The notes: generated from the sequence alone by a model not told the origin. A stretch of DNA of 34,286 bases from M55B165 sp051744245 (GCA_051744245.1 JBNJCV010000012.1:1-34286); one strand, 5' to 3'. Positions 1 to 8,694 are shown, counted from the first letter of the stretch. A program made the numbers and translations.

Positions 1-846
1 ACCGGAATAAACATTATAGTTGATGATACTCCAGAAGCGGTAATACTTTCATCATTTGATCCTGTGAGGAGGGAAATAGCAAGGGTTACCTTAGAGAATT
101 TAATAGCAGACGGAAGGATTCATCCTGCCAGGATAGAAGAAATGTATGACAAGGCCAGCAAGCTAATAAATAATGAAATAAAAATAGAAGGTGAGCAGGC
201 AATTTTTGATACAGGCATATCTGAGCTTAACCCGGGAGTTATAAAGGTTTTGGGAAGGTTAAAATACCGGACCAGCTATGGACAGAATGTGTTGGTGCAT
301 TCTAAAGAAGTTGCCTATATATCGGGAATAATTGCTGCAGAGCTTGGCTATAATATAAAGAAGGCAAAAAGGGCAGGATTGCTTCATGATATAGGCAAAG
401 CTTTAACCCATGACATAGAAGGCTCCCATGCAAAGATTGGTGCAGAGCTTGCAAAAAGGCTAAACGAAAGTGAAGAAATATGCCATTCAATAGAAGCGCA
501 CCACAACGAAATTGATGTAGAAGGCATTTTAGATGTTATTGTCCAGGCGGCGGATGCCATATCTGGTGGAAGACCGGGAGCGAGAAGGGAAACGCTTGAA
601 AGTTATGTAAAGAGGCTGGAAAGTCTGGAAAAAATTGCCACCGAATTCAATGGAATAGAAAAAGCATTTGCTATACAGGCAGGAAGGGAAATCAGGGTAA
701 TTGTCAAGCCCGGTGAAGTGGATGAAGACATGGCAGTTGTGCTGGCAAGGGATATTGCTAAAAATATTGAAAGTGAAATGGAATATCCCGGACAAATAAA
801 GGTTACTGTCATAAGGGAAAGCAGAGCTATAGAATATGCAAAATAG
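1..846 (+). CDS. rny: Ribonuclease Y, C-terminal part (5' end outside window)
   Basis: The reading frame is open from the first base, so the gene is cut by the window edge; an internal GTG at 64 is not the true start. The 281 visible residues begin with the KH-domain segment INIIVDDTPEAV and the PVRREIAR motif. They continue with RIHPARIEEM and then the HD phosphohydrolase domain (VLVHSKEVAYISG, the metal-binding LLHDIGKA, and EAHHNE) up to the conserved C-terminal tail. RNase Y is a membrane-anchored endoribonuclease that starts mRNA decay in many Gram-positive and other bacteria. The missing part would hold the N-terminal anchor, the coiled coil and the start of KH, since family members are about 510-520 residues. 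The stop overlaps the next gene by 11 bp, suggesting translational coupling with the downstream ATPase and spoVS. Confidence 0.97.
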   Translation, partial: TGINIIVDDTPEAVILSSFDPVRREIARVTLENLIADGRIHPARIEEMYDKASKLINNEIKIEGEQAIFDTGISELNPGVIKVLGRLKYRTSYGQNVLVHSKEVAYISGIIAAELGYNIKKAKRAGLLHDIGKALTHDIEGSHAKIGAELAKRLNESEEICHSIEAHHNEIDVEGILDVIVQAADAISGGRPGARRETLESYVKRLESLEKIATEFNGIEKAFAIQAGREIRVIVKPGEVDEDMAVVLARDIAKNIESEMEYPGQIKVTVIRESRAIEYAK

Positions 847-1948
847 TTCAGATATAAAGAAATTTCTAGCTGACTTAAATATTGATGGTCTAATAAATAT
901 TGAAGAAGACCTGGGAAGCGGTTATGTAAAGTTAAAAATATCTGAAGCTGAGCGCAGGCAAGCTTTACAGGACATAAACTGTGTTGAAGACATAATAATA
1001 GAACTGCTCAGAAATAGCAGGGATGCTGGGTGTGAGAACATATTTATAGCCACCAAAAAAATTGGTGATAAAAAAAGGGTTATACACTTTATTGATGATG
1101 GTGTAGGAATACCCCAAAAATTCCAGAAAATAATTTTTGAATCAAGGGTAACTTCCAAGCTTGAGAATGGAAAAAAAGACCCTTATGGTTTCCACGGAAG
1201 GGGCATGGCCCTTTTTTCTATTAAATTAAATGTTTCTGACATAAAGATTACTTTCTCGGATAGTCAAAAGGGTTCTTCTTTTTTCATAGAAGCAAATTTG
1301 GACGAACTTCCGGAAAAAAAAGACCAGTCAATACTCCCACAAATCATTAAGAGTGAAGATGGTACCAATGTTGTGGGTGGGGTAAATAATATAATAAAGA
1401 ATATTATTGAGTTCCAATTCCAGAACCCTGGTATAAATATTTATTATGGTACCCCAGCACAAGTGCTTGCCACCATGCATAATTTAGATGTTGATTTTCC
1501 AAAGTTTAGCCAGTGGGATGACCTCTGTAGCTATATAAAGAAGAATAAAATAAAAGTAACCCAAATATCTGCCTTAACTGATGACTATAAATTGATGGAG
1601 GAAATAAGCAGCAAAATTTTTAACATAAATGTTTCCCAAAGGAGCATACAAAGAATAATCTATGGGGAAATGAAGGTTTTGGAACCAATCAATATAAATG
1701 ATTTAAAAAAATTTGAAAATGAAGCTGCCCCCAAGAAAGAAAAGAAGCAAAAACCTGTTTTCCTTTATGATGAAATTAAGCTTGCTAACAGGTTCAAAGA
1801 TAAAGAAATAAGGAGTATAATAAAAGGCCTGAAAGAAAAATTAGAAAAAACCGGAAAAAAATATTTTGTAACTGTTGAAGATAATATAGAATTTAAAAAA
1901 ATAAATAACAGGATAAATATAGTTATAAATTTAAAGCAAAAAGATTGA
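836..1948 (+). CDS. GHKL-type ATP-binding protein of unknown function
   Basis: This 370-residue protein has the three signatures of the Bergerat (GHKL: gyrase/Hsp90/histidine kinase/MutL) ATP fold. The N box is ELLRNSRDA (E56, N60, D63), the G1 box is DDGVGIP (87-93) and the G2 box is GFHGRGMALFSI (118-129). No phospho-acceptor histidine domain or membrane segment is visible, so it is not an ordinary sensor kinase; the pattern is closer to MutL- or Hsp90-like ATPases. The C-terminal half (about 150-370) is lysine-rich and I do not recognise it. It starts inside the end of rny (11-bp overlap) and is followed 16 bp later by spoVS. The layout suggests a role linked to RNase Y or SpoVS, but that is inference. 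The ATPase fold is confident; the function is unknown. Confidence 0.85.
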   Translation: MQNSSDIKKFLADLNIDGLINIEEDLGSGYVKLKISEAERRQALQDINCVEDIIIELLRNSRDAGCENIFIATKKIGDKKRVIHFIDDGVGIPQKFQKIIFESRVTSKLENGKKDPYGFHGRGMALFSIKLNVSDIKITFSDSQKGSSFFIEANLDELPEKKDQSILPQIIKSEDGTNVVGGVNNIIKNIIEFQFQNPGINIYYGTPAQVLATMHNLDVDFPKFSQWDDLCSYIKKNKIKVTQISALTDDYKLMEEISSKIFNINVSQRSIQRIIYGEMKVLEPININDLKKFENEAAPKKEKKQKPVFLYDEIKLANRFKDKEIRSIIKGLKEKLEKTGKKYFVTVEDNIEFKKINNRINIVINLKQKD

Positions 1949-1964
1949 ATTTAAGGCAATAAAA

Positions 1965-2225
1965 ATGAAGCTTCTAAGGGTTTCTTCAAATTCAAAACCT
2001 AATTCTGTTGCTGGAGCAATTGCTGGAATAATCAGGGATGAAGGGAAAGTGCAGATACAAACAATTGGAGCAGGAGCTTTGAACCAATCCATAAAAGGCA
2101 TAGCAATTGCCAGAGGCTATATTGCGCCTACAGGCCAGGAGCTTGTATGCATACCTTTTTTTAAGGATATTGAAGTAAACGGTGAAACTAAAACCGCTAT
2201 GGTTTTAACTGTAGAAAAAAGATGA
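1965..2225 (+). CDS. spoVS: Stage V sporulation protein S (SpoVS, Alba-like)
   Basis: This is an 86-residue protein, the normal family length. It has the highly conserved SpoVS pattern: LRVSSNSKPNSVAGAIAG at the N-terminus, IGAGALNQSIKGIAIARGYI in the middle and LVCIPFFKDIEVNGE near the end. SpoVS is a small protein with an Alba-like fold that affects spore development in Bacillus. It is also widespread in non-sporulating bacteria such as Thermus, so its presence does not prove sporulation. Co-location with rny is common in bacteria and is seen here with one ATPase gene in between. The start is the ATG 16 bp after the previous stop, with only a weak AAGG-type ribosome site. Confidence 0.96.
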   Translation: MKLLRVSSNSKPNSVAGAIAGIIRDEGKVQIQTIGAGALNQSIKGIAIARGYIAPTGQELVCIPFFKDIEVNGETKTAMVLTVEKR

Positions 2226-2277
2226 GCCCTGCCTTTAACTGCAAAAAAACATCTATTTCTAAAGGGTTTGATAATTT

Positions 2278-3582
2278 ATGAAAGCATATATCAGTACCTT
2301 TGGCTGCCAAATGAATGAATATGATTCTGAAAGAATTGCTTATTACTTAAAACAGGAAGGGTACAGCCTTACAGACAATATAAGCGATGCTGGTATAATT
2401 ATTTTTAATACTTGTGCAGTGCGGGAGAATGCAAAAAATAAATTATACGGCCATATTGGGAACCTAAAACACCTTAAAAGGGAAAACAAGAGCCCAATAA
2501 TTTGTGTTGGCGGCTGTAGTGCACAAAACCTAAAAGAGGAAATTCTAAAAAATTTCCCCTTTGTGGATATAGTATTTGGAACTTTTAATATTTCAGAACT
2601 TCCAAGCTTAATAAGAGAAAGAAATAAATTAAATAAAAGCATATGTAAGGTACATGATAAAGGTTTTGACTACAAGCTTGACCATTGGGCCAGAAAATCT
2701 AAATTCAAGGCCTATATACCGGTAATTACAGGCTGTAATAATTTTTGTTCTTACTGCATAGTTCCATATGTCAGGGGAAGGGAAAAATCCATAGAGCCAG
2801 AAAAAATTATAGACAAGGCCCAAAAACTTGTAGCTAATGGAATAGTAGAGGTAACTCTACTGGGTCAAAATGTAAATTCATATGGAAATGACCTTGGTAC
2901 CGGTGTTACTTTTGCCAACCTTCTGGAAAGCGTTAGCAATATAGAAGGGCTTAAAAGAATAAGGTTTATGACTTCCCATCCTAAAGATTTTGACGGAAGC
3001 ATTATTAAAATTATCTCTAACCGGAATAATATTGCTAATCACATACACCTCCCCCTGCAGGCGGGATCAGACAAAATATTAAGGAAAATGAACAGAAAGT
3101 ATACCTCAGGGGACTATTTAAAAATCGTGGAGAAAATAAGGGAGGAGTTGCCTGACTGTTCCATAACCACTGACTTGATTGTAGGTTTTCCCGGAGAAGA
3201 AAAAAAAGATTTCTTGCAAACTTTAGACCTAGTAAAAGAAATCAGGTTTAAGAGGGCATTTACTTTTATTTATTCAGAAAGGGAAGGAACAAAAGCAGCA
3301 CAAATGGAAGATTACGTTAGCTCTGCTGAAAAAAAAGAGTGGTTTAGAGAGCTTGTAGAAATCCAGAATAAAATAAGTGAGGAAGAAAACAAGAAGATGG
3401 TGGGCAAATACCTTAAAGTATTAGTTGAAGGTATTAGTGCCAAACACAATCTTATGCAGGGCAGGTTGGAAGATAATACAGTTGTATTATTTGAAGGCAG
3501 GGACAACTTAACTGGAAGGATTATTACTGTAAATATAAAACAAGCGAAGGCTTTTTACCTGATAGGGGAAATCAATGATTGA
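2278..3582 (+). CDS. miaB: tRNA-2-methylthio-N6-dimethylallyladenosine synthase MiaB
   Basis: This 434-residue radical-SAM methylthiotransferase adds the 2-methylthio group to i6A37 of tRNAs. The N-terminal domain supplies the three cysteines for the auxiliary [4Fe-4S] cluster: C10 (STFGCQMN), C46 (NTCAVRE) and C80 (VGGCSA). The radical-SAM motif is C153-x3-C157-x2-C160 (GCNNFCSYCIVPYVRGRE), which is the MiaB rather than the RimO or MtaB form. A TRAM RNA-binding domain occupies roughly 375-434. The gene is followed directly by miaA, which makes the i6A substrate. The miaA start lies inside the end of miaB (8-bp overlap), so the two steps of the pathway are translationally coupled. Confidence 0.97.
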   Translation: MKAYISTFGCQMNEYDSERIAYYLKQEGYSLTDNISDAGIIIFNTCAVRENAKNKLYGHIGNLKHLKRENKSPIICVGGCSAQNLKEEILKNFPFVDIVFGTFNISELPSLIRERNKLNKSICKVHDKGFDYKLDHWARKSKFKAYIPVITGCNNFCSYCIVPYVRGREKSIEPEKIIDKAQKLVANGIVEVTLLGQNVNSYGNDLGTGVTFANLLESVSNIEGLKRIRFMTSHPKDFDGSIIKIISNRNNIANHIHLPLQAGSDKILRKMNRKYTSGDYLKIVEKIREELPDCSITTDLIVGFPGEEKKDFLQTLDLVKEIRFKRAFTFIYSEREGTKAAQMEDYVSSAEKKEWFRELVEIQNKISEEENKKMVGKYLKVLVEGISAKHNLMQGRLEDNTVVLFEGRDNLTGRIITVNIKQAKAFYLIGEIND

Positions 3583-4600
3583 TATAACCCAGATTGAAAA
3601 AAAAGAATTAAAAAAAAGGCTAAGCGAACAACAAATAGAAGTAGATTTGCTGGTAGATAAATTAATTGAATCAAAAAAAGTTTTAATGATCTGTGGTCCT
3701 ACCTGTGTGGGTAAAAGTAAAACAGGTATAAATTTAGCATGCCTTTTGGGCACAGACATAATTTCTATAGATTCCATGCAAATTTATAAGGGGATGGATA
3801 TTGGTACTGACAAGGTAGATACAAAGGATTTAGGGATAAAGCAGTATATGGTGAGCTTATTTGAGCCTGATAGGTATGTTACGGCAGTAGAATTTAAAAA
3901 CATGTGCCGCAATATTATAGAAAACCAATTTTTTAAGAAAAAAAAGGTTCCAATCCTGGTGGGGGGGTCCGGACTTTATATGAGGGCAGTTTTAGATAAA
4001 CTGGATTTTGCACCCCAGAGGGACAAAGAAATAAGAAAAAAAATAAAGGAAGAAATAAGGCAAGAGGGGCTGGATAAAACATACAGCAAGTTGAAGCAAG
4101 TTGATCCCGGCTATAGTAAAAAAATAGGTTCCAATGATGAGAGGAGAATTATCAGGGCACTGGAGGTATACAGGATTAGTGGCAAACCTTATTCAAAATT
4201 TCAGAAAGCATGGAAAAAATGGGAATCTATATATGATGTTGTATTTATTGGATTAAACAAACAAAGGAAGAGCCTGTATAAAGATATAAACGACAGGGTA
4301 GAGTCAATGTTTGAAAAGGGATTGGTTAAAGAAGTTGAGAAATTAAATGATAAGGGGTATAAAGACAGCTATAGTGTACAGCAAGCAGTTGGTTATAAGG
4401 AAGTAATTGGTTACCTGGAAGGAAAAATTAGTCATGAACAATGCGTAGATGAAGTTAAAAAAAATACAAGGAGGCTTGCTAAAAAGCAATTGACCTGGTT
4501 TAGGAATGACCCAAGAATTAATTGGATTAGAGTTGATAATTATGATAATATTTTGTCTTTAAAAATAGATATCACTAAATTATTGTATAATAGCTTTTGA
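3575..4600 (+). CDS. miaA: tRNA dimethylallyltransferase MiaA
   Basis: This 341-residue enzyme transfers the dimethylallyl group to A37 of UNN-decoding tRNAs, the step before MiaB. Its hallmarks are the P-loop GPTCVGKSK, the IDSMQIYKGMDIGTDK motif that binds tRNA and substrate, VGGSGLYMRA, and DERRIIRALEVY. It ends with KKQLTWFRNDPRINW. The N-terminus is about 20 residues longer than usual and lysine-rich before the P-loop. No better downstream start is available because the next ATG would cut into the P-loop strand. The gene overlaps miaB by 8 bp and ends one base before dapF. Confidence 0.96.
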   Translation: MIDITQIEKKELKKRLSEQQIEVDLLVDKLIESKKVLMICGPTCVGKSKTGINLACLLGTDIISIDSMQIYKGMDIGTDKVDTKDLGIKQYMVSLFEPDRYVTAVEFKNMCRNIIENQFFKKKKVPILVGGSGLYMRAVLDKLDFAPQRDKEIRKKIKEEIRQEGLDKTYSKLKQVDPGYSKKIGSNDERRIIRALEVYRISGKPYSKFQKAWKKWESIYDVVFIGLNKQRKSLYKDINDRVESMFEKGLVKEVEKLNDKGYKDSYSVQQAVGYKEVIGYLEGKISHEQCVDEVKKNTRRLAKKQLTWFRNDPRINWIRVDNYDNILSLKIDITKLLYNSF

Positions 4601-4601
4601 T

Positions 4602-5453
4602 ATGGAGATTATATTTTCAAAATTACATGGACAGGGAAATGATTTTATATTAATTAATAATATAAAAAATAGCTTAAGCCTGTCCAAAGAAGAAATTACC
4701 TATTTGTGTGACCGGCATTTTGGCATTGGGGCAGATGGCTTGATTTTGGTTAGGGATTCAAAAATTGGTGATTTTAAGATGGATTACTTTAACCAGGATG
4801 GATCCAGAGCTGAGATGTGCGGAAATGGGATAAGATGTATGGCTAAGTTTATTTATGAAAAAAATATCTCCGGAAAAGCTAACTTAAGCATTGAAACTTT
4901 GGCCGGTATTAAGAACATCTGCATGGATATTTCTAATGGATGCGTGGGAAATATTAAGGTTAACATGGGCAAGCCTATGTTTAGCCCTGAAAAAATTCCA
5001 GTAAAAATAGAGGGCATGGAAGAGGTTTTTAATTATAATCTAAAAATAAACTCTAAGACTTTTATGGTTAACCTAGTATCAATGGGAAACCCTCATTGCG
5101 TTATTTTTTTAGAGGAAGAAGAAGACCTTGAAAATTTTGATATTAAAAAATGGGGAGCTGCCATGGAAAAGCACCCAATTTTCCCCCAAAAAACTAATGT
5201 GGAATTTGTTAAAGTAAATAGCAAAAAAGAAATTACCATGAAGGTATGGGAGAGGGGAGTAGGCCAAACTCTGGCCTGTGGAACCGGAGCATGTGCTTCT
5301 GCAGTTGCAGCTTTAAAAAAAGGTAGAATATCCGGCAATACAGTAATGGTAAATTTACCCGGGGGAAGACTGGTAATAACCTGGGAAAATGATGTTTATC
5401 TTGAAGGAAAGGTAAATAGTGTATTTGATGGCAAATATTTTTTAAATAAATAG
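4602..5453 (+). CDS. dapF: Diaminopimelate epimerase DapF
   Basis: This 283-residue PLP-independent epimerase converts LL- to meso-diaminopimelate for lysine and peptidoglycan synthesis. The two catalytic cysteines sit in their signature contexts: C73 in EMCGNGIRC and C226 in ACGTGACAS. The N-terminal KLHGQGNDF and central GNPHCVIF motifs are also present. The start lies one base after the miaA stop. A dapL-like aminotransferase follows 14 bp downstream; its product, LL-DAP, is the DapF substrate, so the pair forms a compact DAP branch. Confidence 0.97.
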   Translation: MEIIFSKLHGQGNDFILINNIKNSLSLSKEEITYLCDRHFGIGADGLILVRDSKIGDFKMDYFNQDGSRAEMCGNGIRCMAKFIYEKNISGKANLSIETLAGIKNICMDISNGCVGNIKVNMGKPMFSPEKIPVKIEGMEEVFNYNLKINSKTFMVNLVSMGNPHCVIFLEEEEDLENFDIKKWGAAMEKHPIFPQKTNVEFVKVNSKKEITMKVWERGVGQTLACGTGACASAVAALKKGRISGNTVMVNLPGGRLVITWENDVYLEGKVNSVFDGKYFLNK

Positions 5454-5467
5454 AAAGGACACTTTGT

Positions 5468-6631
5468 ATGGATATAATTGAATCAGATAGGCTTAAATCT
5501 TTGCCACCTTATCTTTTTGCTGAAATTGATGAAATAATCAAAGAAAAAAAACAAAAAGGACAAGATGTAATAAGCTTGGGAATTGGGGATCCTGATATTC
5601 CTACCCCAGATATAATTATAGAGGCTTTACATAAGAGCGCGCAAAACCCAGAAAACCACAGGTATCCTTCAAGTTACGGGATGCCAGAATTTAGGGAAGC
5701 TGTTATCAGGTTTTACAAAAACAGGTTTAAGGTTAACTTGACCGAAGATGAAGTAATCCCTTTATGGGGATCGAAGGAAGGCATTGCCAATATTGCCTAC
5801 ACTTTTGTTAATCCAGGCGATTATGTTATTGTCCCAAATCCCTCGTATTTAGTTTATAAGATTGGAACAATGTTTGCGGGTGGTAACTCATTTGAAGTAC
5901 CACTTGTGGAAGAAAATAATTTTTTAATGGATTTAAGTATTGTAGATAAAAATATTTCTAAGAAAACTAAACTTATGTACATAAACTATCCTAATAATCC
6001 TACCTCTGCTGCCTGTGGAGTGGATTTTTATAAAGACGTAGTTGAATTCGCAGAGAAAAACAATATTATAGTTTGTCATGATAACGCTTATTCTGATATC
6101 TACTCAGATAAAGGTAAGAAGCCAGTAAGCTTCCTGAACGAAAAGGGGGCAAAAGATGTTGGGGTTGAATTTAATTCCCTTTCAAAGACCTTTAATATGA
6201 CCGGGTGGAGAATAGCATATGCTGTAGGCAACAGGGAAATAATACAGAGCCTTGGCAAATACAAGACAAATGTAGACTCTGGAGTTTTTAATGCAGTACA
6301 GTATGCTGCTGTAAAAGCCTTAGACAATTATGGTGAATTGGTAACTCAGAACAATAAGGTATACAATAAAAGAAGAAAAATGGTAAAAGAAACTTTGGAT
6401 GAAATTGGAATTGATTATTATGATTCAGAATATACTATATATGTCTGGTCTAAGGTACCTAGTGGATTTACATCCAAATCTTTTGCTAAAATGTTATTAG
6501 ACGAGGCTAATGTAGTGGTGACCCCGGGTAGTGCATTTGGAAGCGAAGGGGAAGGCTATTTTAGGATATCATTAACAATTTCAAACAATAGACTGGAGGA
6601 AGCTTTAAGGAGGATAGAGAAAGCAATATAA
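5468..6631 (+). CDS. dapL: LL-diaminopimelate aminotransferase-type enzyme (DapL-like)
   Basis: This is a 387-residue fold-type I PLP aminotransferase. It shows the N-terminal LFAEIDEI and ISLGIGDPDIPTP motifs, PNPSYLVY, YPNNPTSA for cofactor binding, and the PLP lysine K240 in SLSKTFNMTGWRIAYAVGN. This pattern is shared by LL-DAP aminotransferases and close relatives such as aspartate/alanine aminotransferases. The assignment to DAP synthesis rests on the adjacent dapF, which uses the product. DapL would convert tetrahydrodipicolinate to LL-DAP in one step with glutamate, bypassing the acylated intermediates. The ribosome site GAAAGGAC precedes the ATG. An aminotransferase of broader specificity cannot be ruled out. 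Confidence 0.87.
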   Translation: MDIIESDRLKSLPPYLFAEIDEIIKEKKQKGQDVISLGIGDPDIPTPDIIIEALHKSAQNPENHRYPSSYGMPEFREAVIRFYKNRFKVNLTEDEVIPLWGSKEGIANIAYTFVNPGDYVIVPNPSYLVYKIGTMFAGGNSFEVPLVEENNFLMDLSIVDKNISKKTKLMYINYPNNPTSAACGVDFYKDVVEFAEKNNIIVCHDNAYSDIYSDKGKKPVSFLNEKGAKDVGVEFNSLSKTFNMTGWRIAYAVGNREIIQSLGKYKTNVDSGVFNAVQYAAVKALDNYGELVTQNNKVYNKRRKMVKETLDEIGIDYYDSEYTIYVWSKVPSGFTSKSFAKMLLDEANVVVTPGSAFGSEGEGYFRISLTISNNRLEEALRRIEKAI

Positions 6632-6646
6632 GCTGATTTTAATTTT

Positions 6647-7969
6647 ATGAGAAAAACTTTTTCTAACAATGTCAATAATATTTATGCGGATGAAAATTAT
6701 TACGAGAAAGCTTTACTTGTATTTATAAAGTTTAAAAAGCCAACTTTAAGGCAACCAAAAGATTTAAAAGAGAATGTCCTGGAATTAAAAAATCTAGTAT
6801 CCAGTGCCGGGGGGAAAACTGAAGCAGTAGTTGTGCATTCCCAAAATGAGCCTAATCCTAAATACTACATAAGCACAGGTAAATTAGAGGAGATAAAATC
6901 TTTAATTGAAGAGAAAGATATAGGTCTCATTATTATGGATGATGAGATATCTCCAACTCAGCAAAGAAACCTGCAAAACAAGCTTAATGCAAAGATAATA
7001 GATAGAACTGCCTTAATATTAGATATTTTTGCCCAAAGGGCGCATAGCAAGGAAGGTAAGCTCCAGGTTGAGCTTGCACAATTAAATTATCTTCTTCCCA
7101 GGTTAACAGGAAAAGGTATAGAGCTTTCAAGGCTAGGCGGTGGTATTGGCACCAGGGGGCCTGGTGAAACAAAGCTTGAAGTTGACAGGCGTACCATTAG
7201 GGGAAGAATAAGTCAGCTTAAGAAAAAAATTAACCGCATGGCAGTCCAGCGGGATACGCAAAGGAAAAAGAGAGAGAAAAACAAGATTCCGCAAGTTTCT
7301 TTGGTAGGTTATACAAATAGCGGGAAGTCTACATTGCTAAACACCCTGACAGACTCTTCTGTTGAAACCAAAAATAGGTTATTTTCAACCCTGGATTCCA
7401 CAGTAAGGAAACTAAAAACAGATCTGGGTTATGAAATACTCTTATCTGATACCGTAGGTTTTATTGAAAAACTTCCCCATCAGCTCATTGCTTCTTTCAA
7501 ATCTACTCTTGAAGAGGTAAGAAAATCAGATTTATTGCTTATGGTTGTAGACATAAGCAATAAAAATTTCGAAAACCATATTGAAAGTGTAATTTCAGTC
7601 TTAAAGGAAATAGGTGTGGGGGAGAAACCTATTCTAATGGCTTTTAATAAAATTGACAAAGTTAATGAAAGCATTATAAACAGGGTAAAGTTTAAATATA
7701 AGGATGCTATTTTTATATCAGCATTAAAGGGAATGGGGTTAGACAAATTACTGGAAAAGGTAAAGCAAACTTTACAAGAAAATTATATATCACTTACCTT
7801 AAAGATCCCTTATAGTGAGAATAAACTAATATCCCTTTTGTTTGAGAATTACCAAGTATTAAAAAGAAAATACCTAAAAGACAGTGTTCTGCTTACATTA
7901 AATGCTGATCACCAGATTTATTCTAGATTTTCTAAATATATTTACAAAGGTGCTATAAGTAATTACTAG
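6647..7969 (+). CDS. hflX: Ribosome-associated GTPase HflX
   Basis: This 440-residue GTPase of the HflX family splits stalled or hibernating ribosomes under stress. The N-terminal HflX domain contains KYYISTGKLEEI and the glycine-rich GGGIGTRGPGETKLEVDRR. The GTPase domain shows G1 GYTNSGKST, G3 DTVGFIEKLPHQLIASFKST and G4 NKID. A C-terminal domain follows after about residue 380. The start follows dapL by 15 bp without a clear ribosome site. The stop shares the tetranucleotide CTAG with the stop of the convergent lexA, leaving no room for a separate terminator. Confidence 0.96.
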   Translation: MRKTFSNNVNNIYADENYYEKALLVFIKFKKPTLRQPKDLKENVLELKNLVSSAGGKTEAVVVHSQNEPNPKYYISTGKLEEIKSLIEEKDIGLIIMDDEISPTQQRNLQNKLNAKIIDRTALILDIFAQRAHSKEGKLQVELAQLNYLLPRLTGKGIELSRLGGGIGTRGPGETKLEVDRRTIRGRISQLKKKINRMAVQRDTQRKKREKNKIPQVSLVGYTNSGKSTLLNTLTDSSVETKNRLFSTLDSTVRKLKTDLGYEILLSDTVGFIEKLPHQLIASFKSTLEEVRKSDLLLMVVDISNKNFENHIESVISVLKEIGVGEKPILMAFNKIDKVNESIINRVKFKYKDAIFISALKGMGLDKLLEKVKQTLQENYISLTLKIPYSENKLISLLFENYQVLKRKYLKDSVLLTLNADHQIYSRFSKYIYKGAISNY

Positions 7970-8613
7970 AAATATTTTCTGATCAAACCAATTACTTTGC
8001 CTATTATTGATACATTTTTAGTGATGATTGGCTCCATTTTTTTGTTTTCTGCCATTAATTTTACAAATTTATCAGTTTTAAAGAACCTTTTTACTGTGGC
8101 CTCATCTTCTATTAAGGCTACTACTATTTCACCATTAATAGCAGTATTTTGTTTTTTTACTATAATGTAGTCCCTGTCAAATATGCCCGCATCTATCATG
8201 CTGTCGCCCCTTACTTTTAAAATGAATACCTCCTTATTGCTGCTAATAAAATCAGAAGATATAGGAATATAATCTTCTATGTTTTCTTCAGCTAAAATAG
8301 GGGTTCCGGCGGCAACATTCCCAACTAGTGGAACCTTGGTGGTGTTTAAGGATTCGTCTTGCTTTACCTCATCCTTTGCAAATAAATCTAGAGTTTTTCC
8401 CTGCAATTCTATGGCCCGGGGCTTACTTGATTTTCTTTTAATGTAATTATTTTTTTCTAATTTTTTTAAATGGGTGTAAACAGTAGCAGAAGAGCTTAGG
8501 TTTACTCCTTCAGCAATTTCTCTTACTGTTGGAGGATACCCAACCTGTTGACAACTTTTATAGATAAACTTTAAAATATTAATTTGTTTTGTGCTTATAT
8601 CTTTTTCTTTCAT
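7966..8613 (-). CDS. lexA: SOS repressor LexA
   Basis: This 215-residue LexA has an N-terminal winged helix (YPPTVREIAEGVNLSSSATVYTHLKKLE) and a C-terminal S24 self-cleavage domain. The Ala-Gly cleavage bond is A102-G103 (NVAAGTP), the nucleophile is S138 (VRGDSM) and the general base is K175 (EATVKRFFK). I choose the ATG at 8613. An in-frame TTG at 8673 would add 20 residues encoded across the -10 element and operator, and these are not LexA-like. A promoter with overlapping LexA boxes lies just upstream, so autoregulation is expected. The gene is downstream of ilvC on the same strand and convergent with hflX. Confidence 0.97.
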   Translation of the reverse strand: MKEKDISTKQINILKFIYKSCQQVGYPPTVREIAEGVNLSSSATVYTHLKKLEKNNYIKRKSSKPRAIELQGKTLDLFAKDEVKQDESLNTTKVPLVGNVAAGTPILAEENIEDYIPISSDFISSNKEVFILKVRGDSMIDAGIFDRDYIIVKKQNTAINGEIVVALIEDEATVKRFFKTDKFVKLMAENKKMEPIITKNVSIIGKVIGLIRKYF

Positions 8614-8644
8614 AAAAAAATATTTTAATTTAATTTTAAAGGAA

Positions 8645-8673
8645 ATTATAACAAAAAAGCGAACATATGGCAA
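8645..8673 (-). promoter_or_regulatory. lexA promoter (-35 TTGCCA, -10 TATAAT, 17-bp spacer)
   Basis: Read on the minus strand, TTGCCA (8673-8668) is separated by 17 bases from a perfect TATAAT (8650-8645). This gives a short leader of about 25 nt before the lexA ATG at 8613. The promoter is embedded in the LexA operator sequences at 8660-8684. Confidence 0.75.
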
Positions 8674-8689
8674 ACATAAGTTCGCTTTT
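8655..8689 (-). terminator. Hairpin with T run at the ilvC 3' end, overlapping the LexA operator
   Basis: The arms AAAAGCGAAC and GTTCGCTTTT (10 bp, perfect) flank a 15-base loop. On the minus strand they are followed by two more T residues. The hairpin lies six bases after the ilvC stop, so it is a plausible intrinsic terminator for ilvC. The same bases form the LexA operator of lexA. Termination is inferred from structure only. Confidence 0.5.
8660..8684 (-). promoter_or_regulatory. LexA operators at the lexA promoter
   Basis: CAAACATAAGTTCG (8671-8684) matches the Gram-positive SOS box CGAACATATGTTCG at 12 of 14 positions. An overlapping partial site, CGAACATATGGCAA (8660-8673), keeps one full half-site (10 of 14). 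The first site covers the upstream half of the -35 hexamer (8671-8673) and the second also covers the start of the spacer, which fits repression by RNA polymerase exclusion. Confidence 0.75.
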
Positions 8690-8694
8690 AAAAT

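Noticed and set aside
8614..8673. A 20-residue N-terminal extension of LexA from a TTG at 8673
   Set aside because: It would be encoded by the -10 element and LexA operator, and it has no resemblance to LexA; the ATG at 8613 gives the normal LexA N-terminus.
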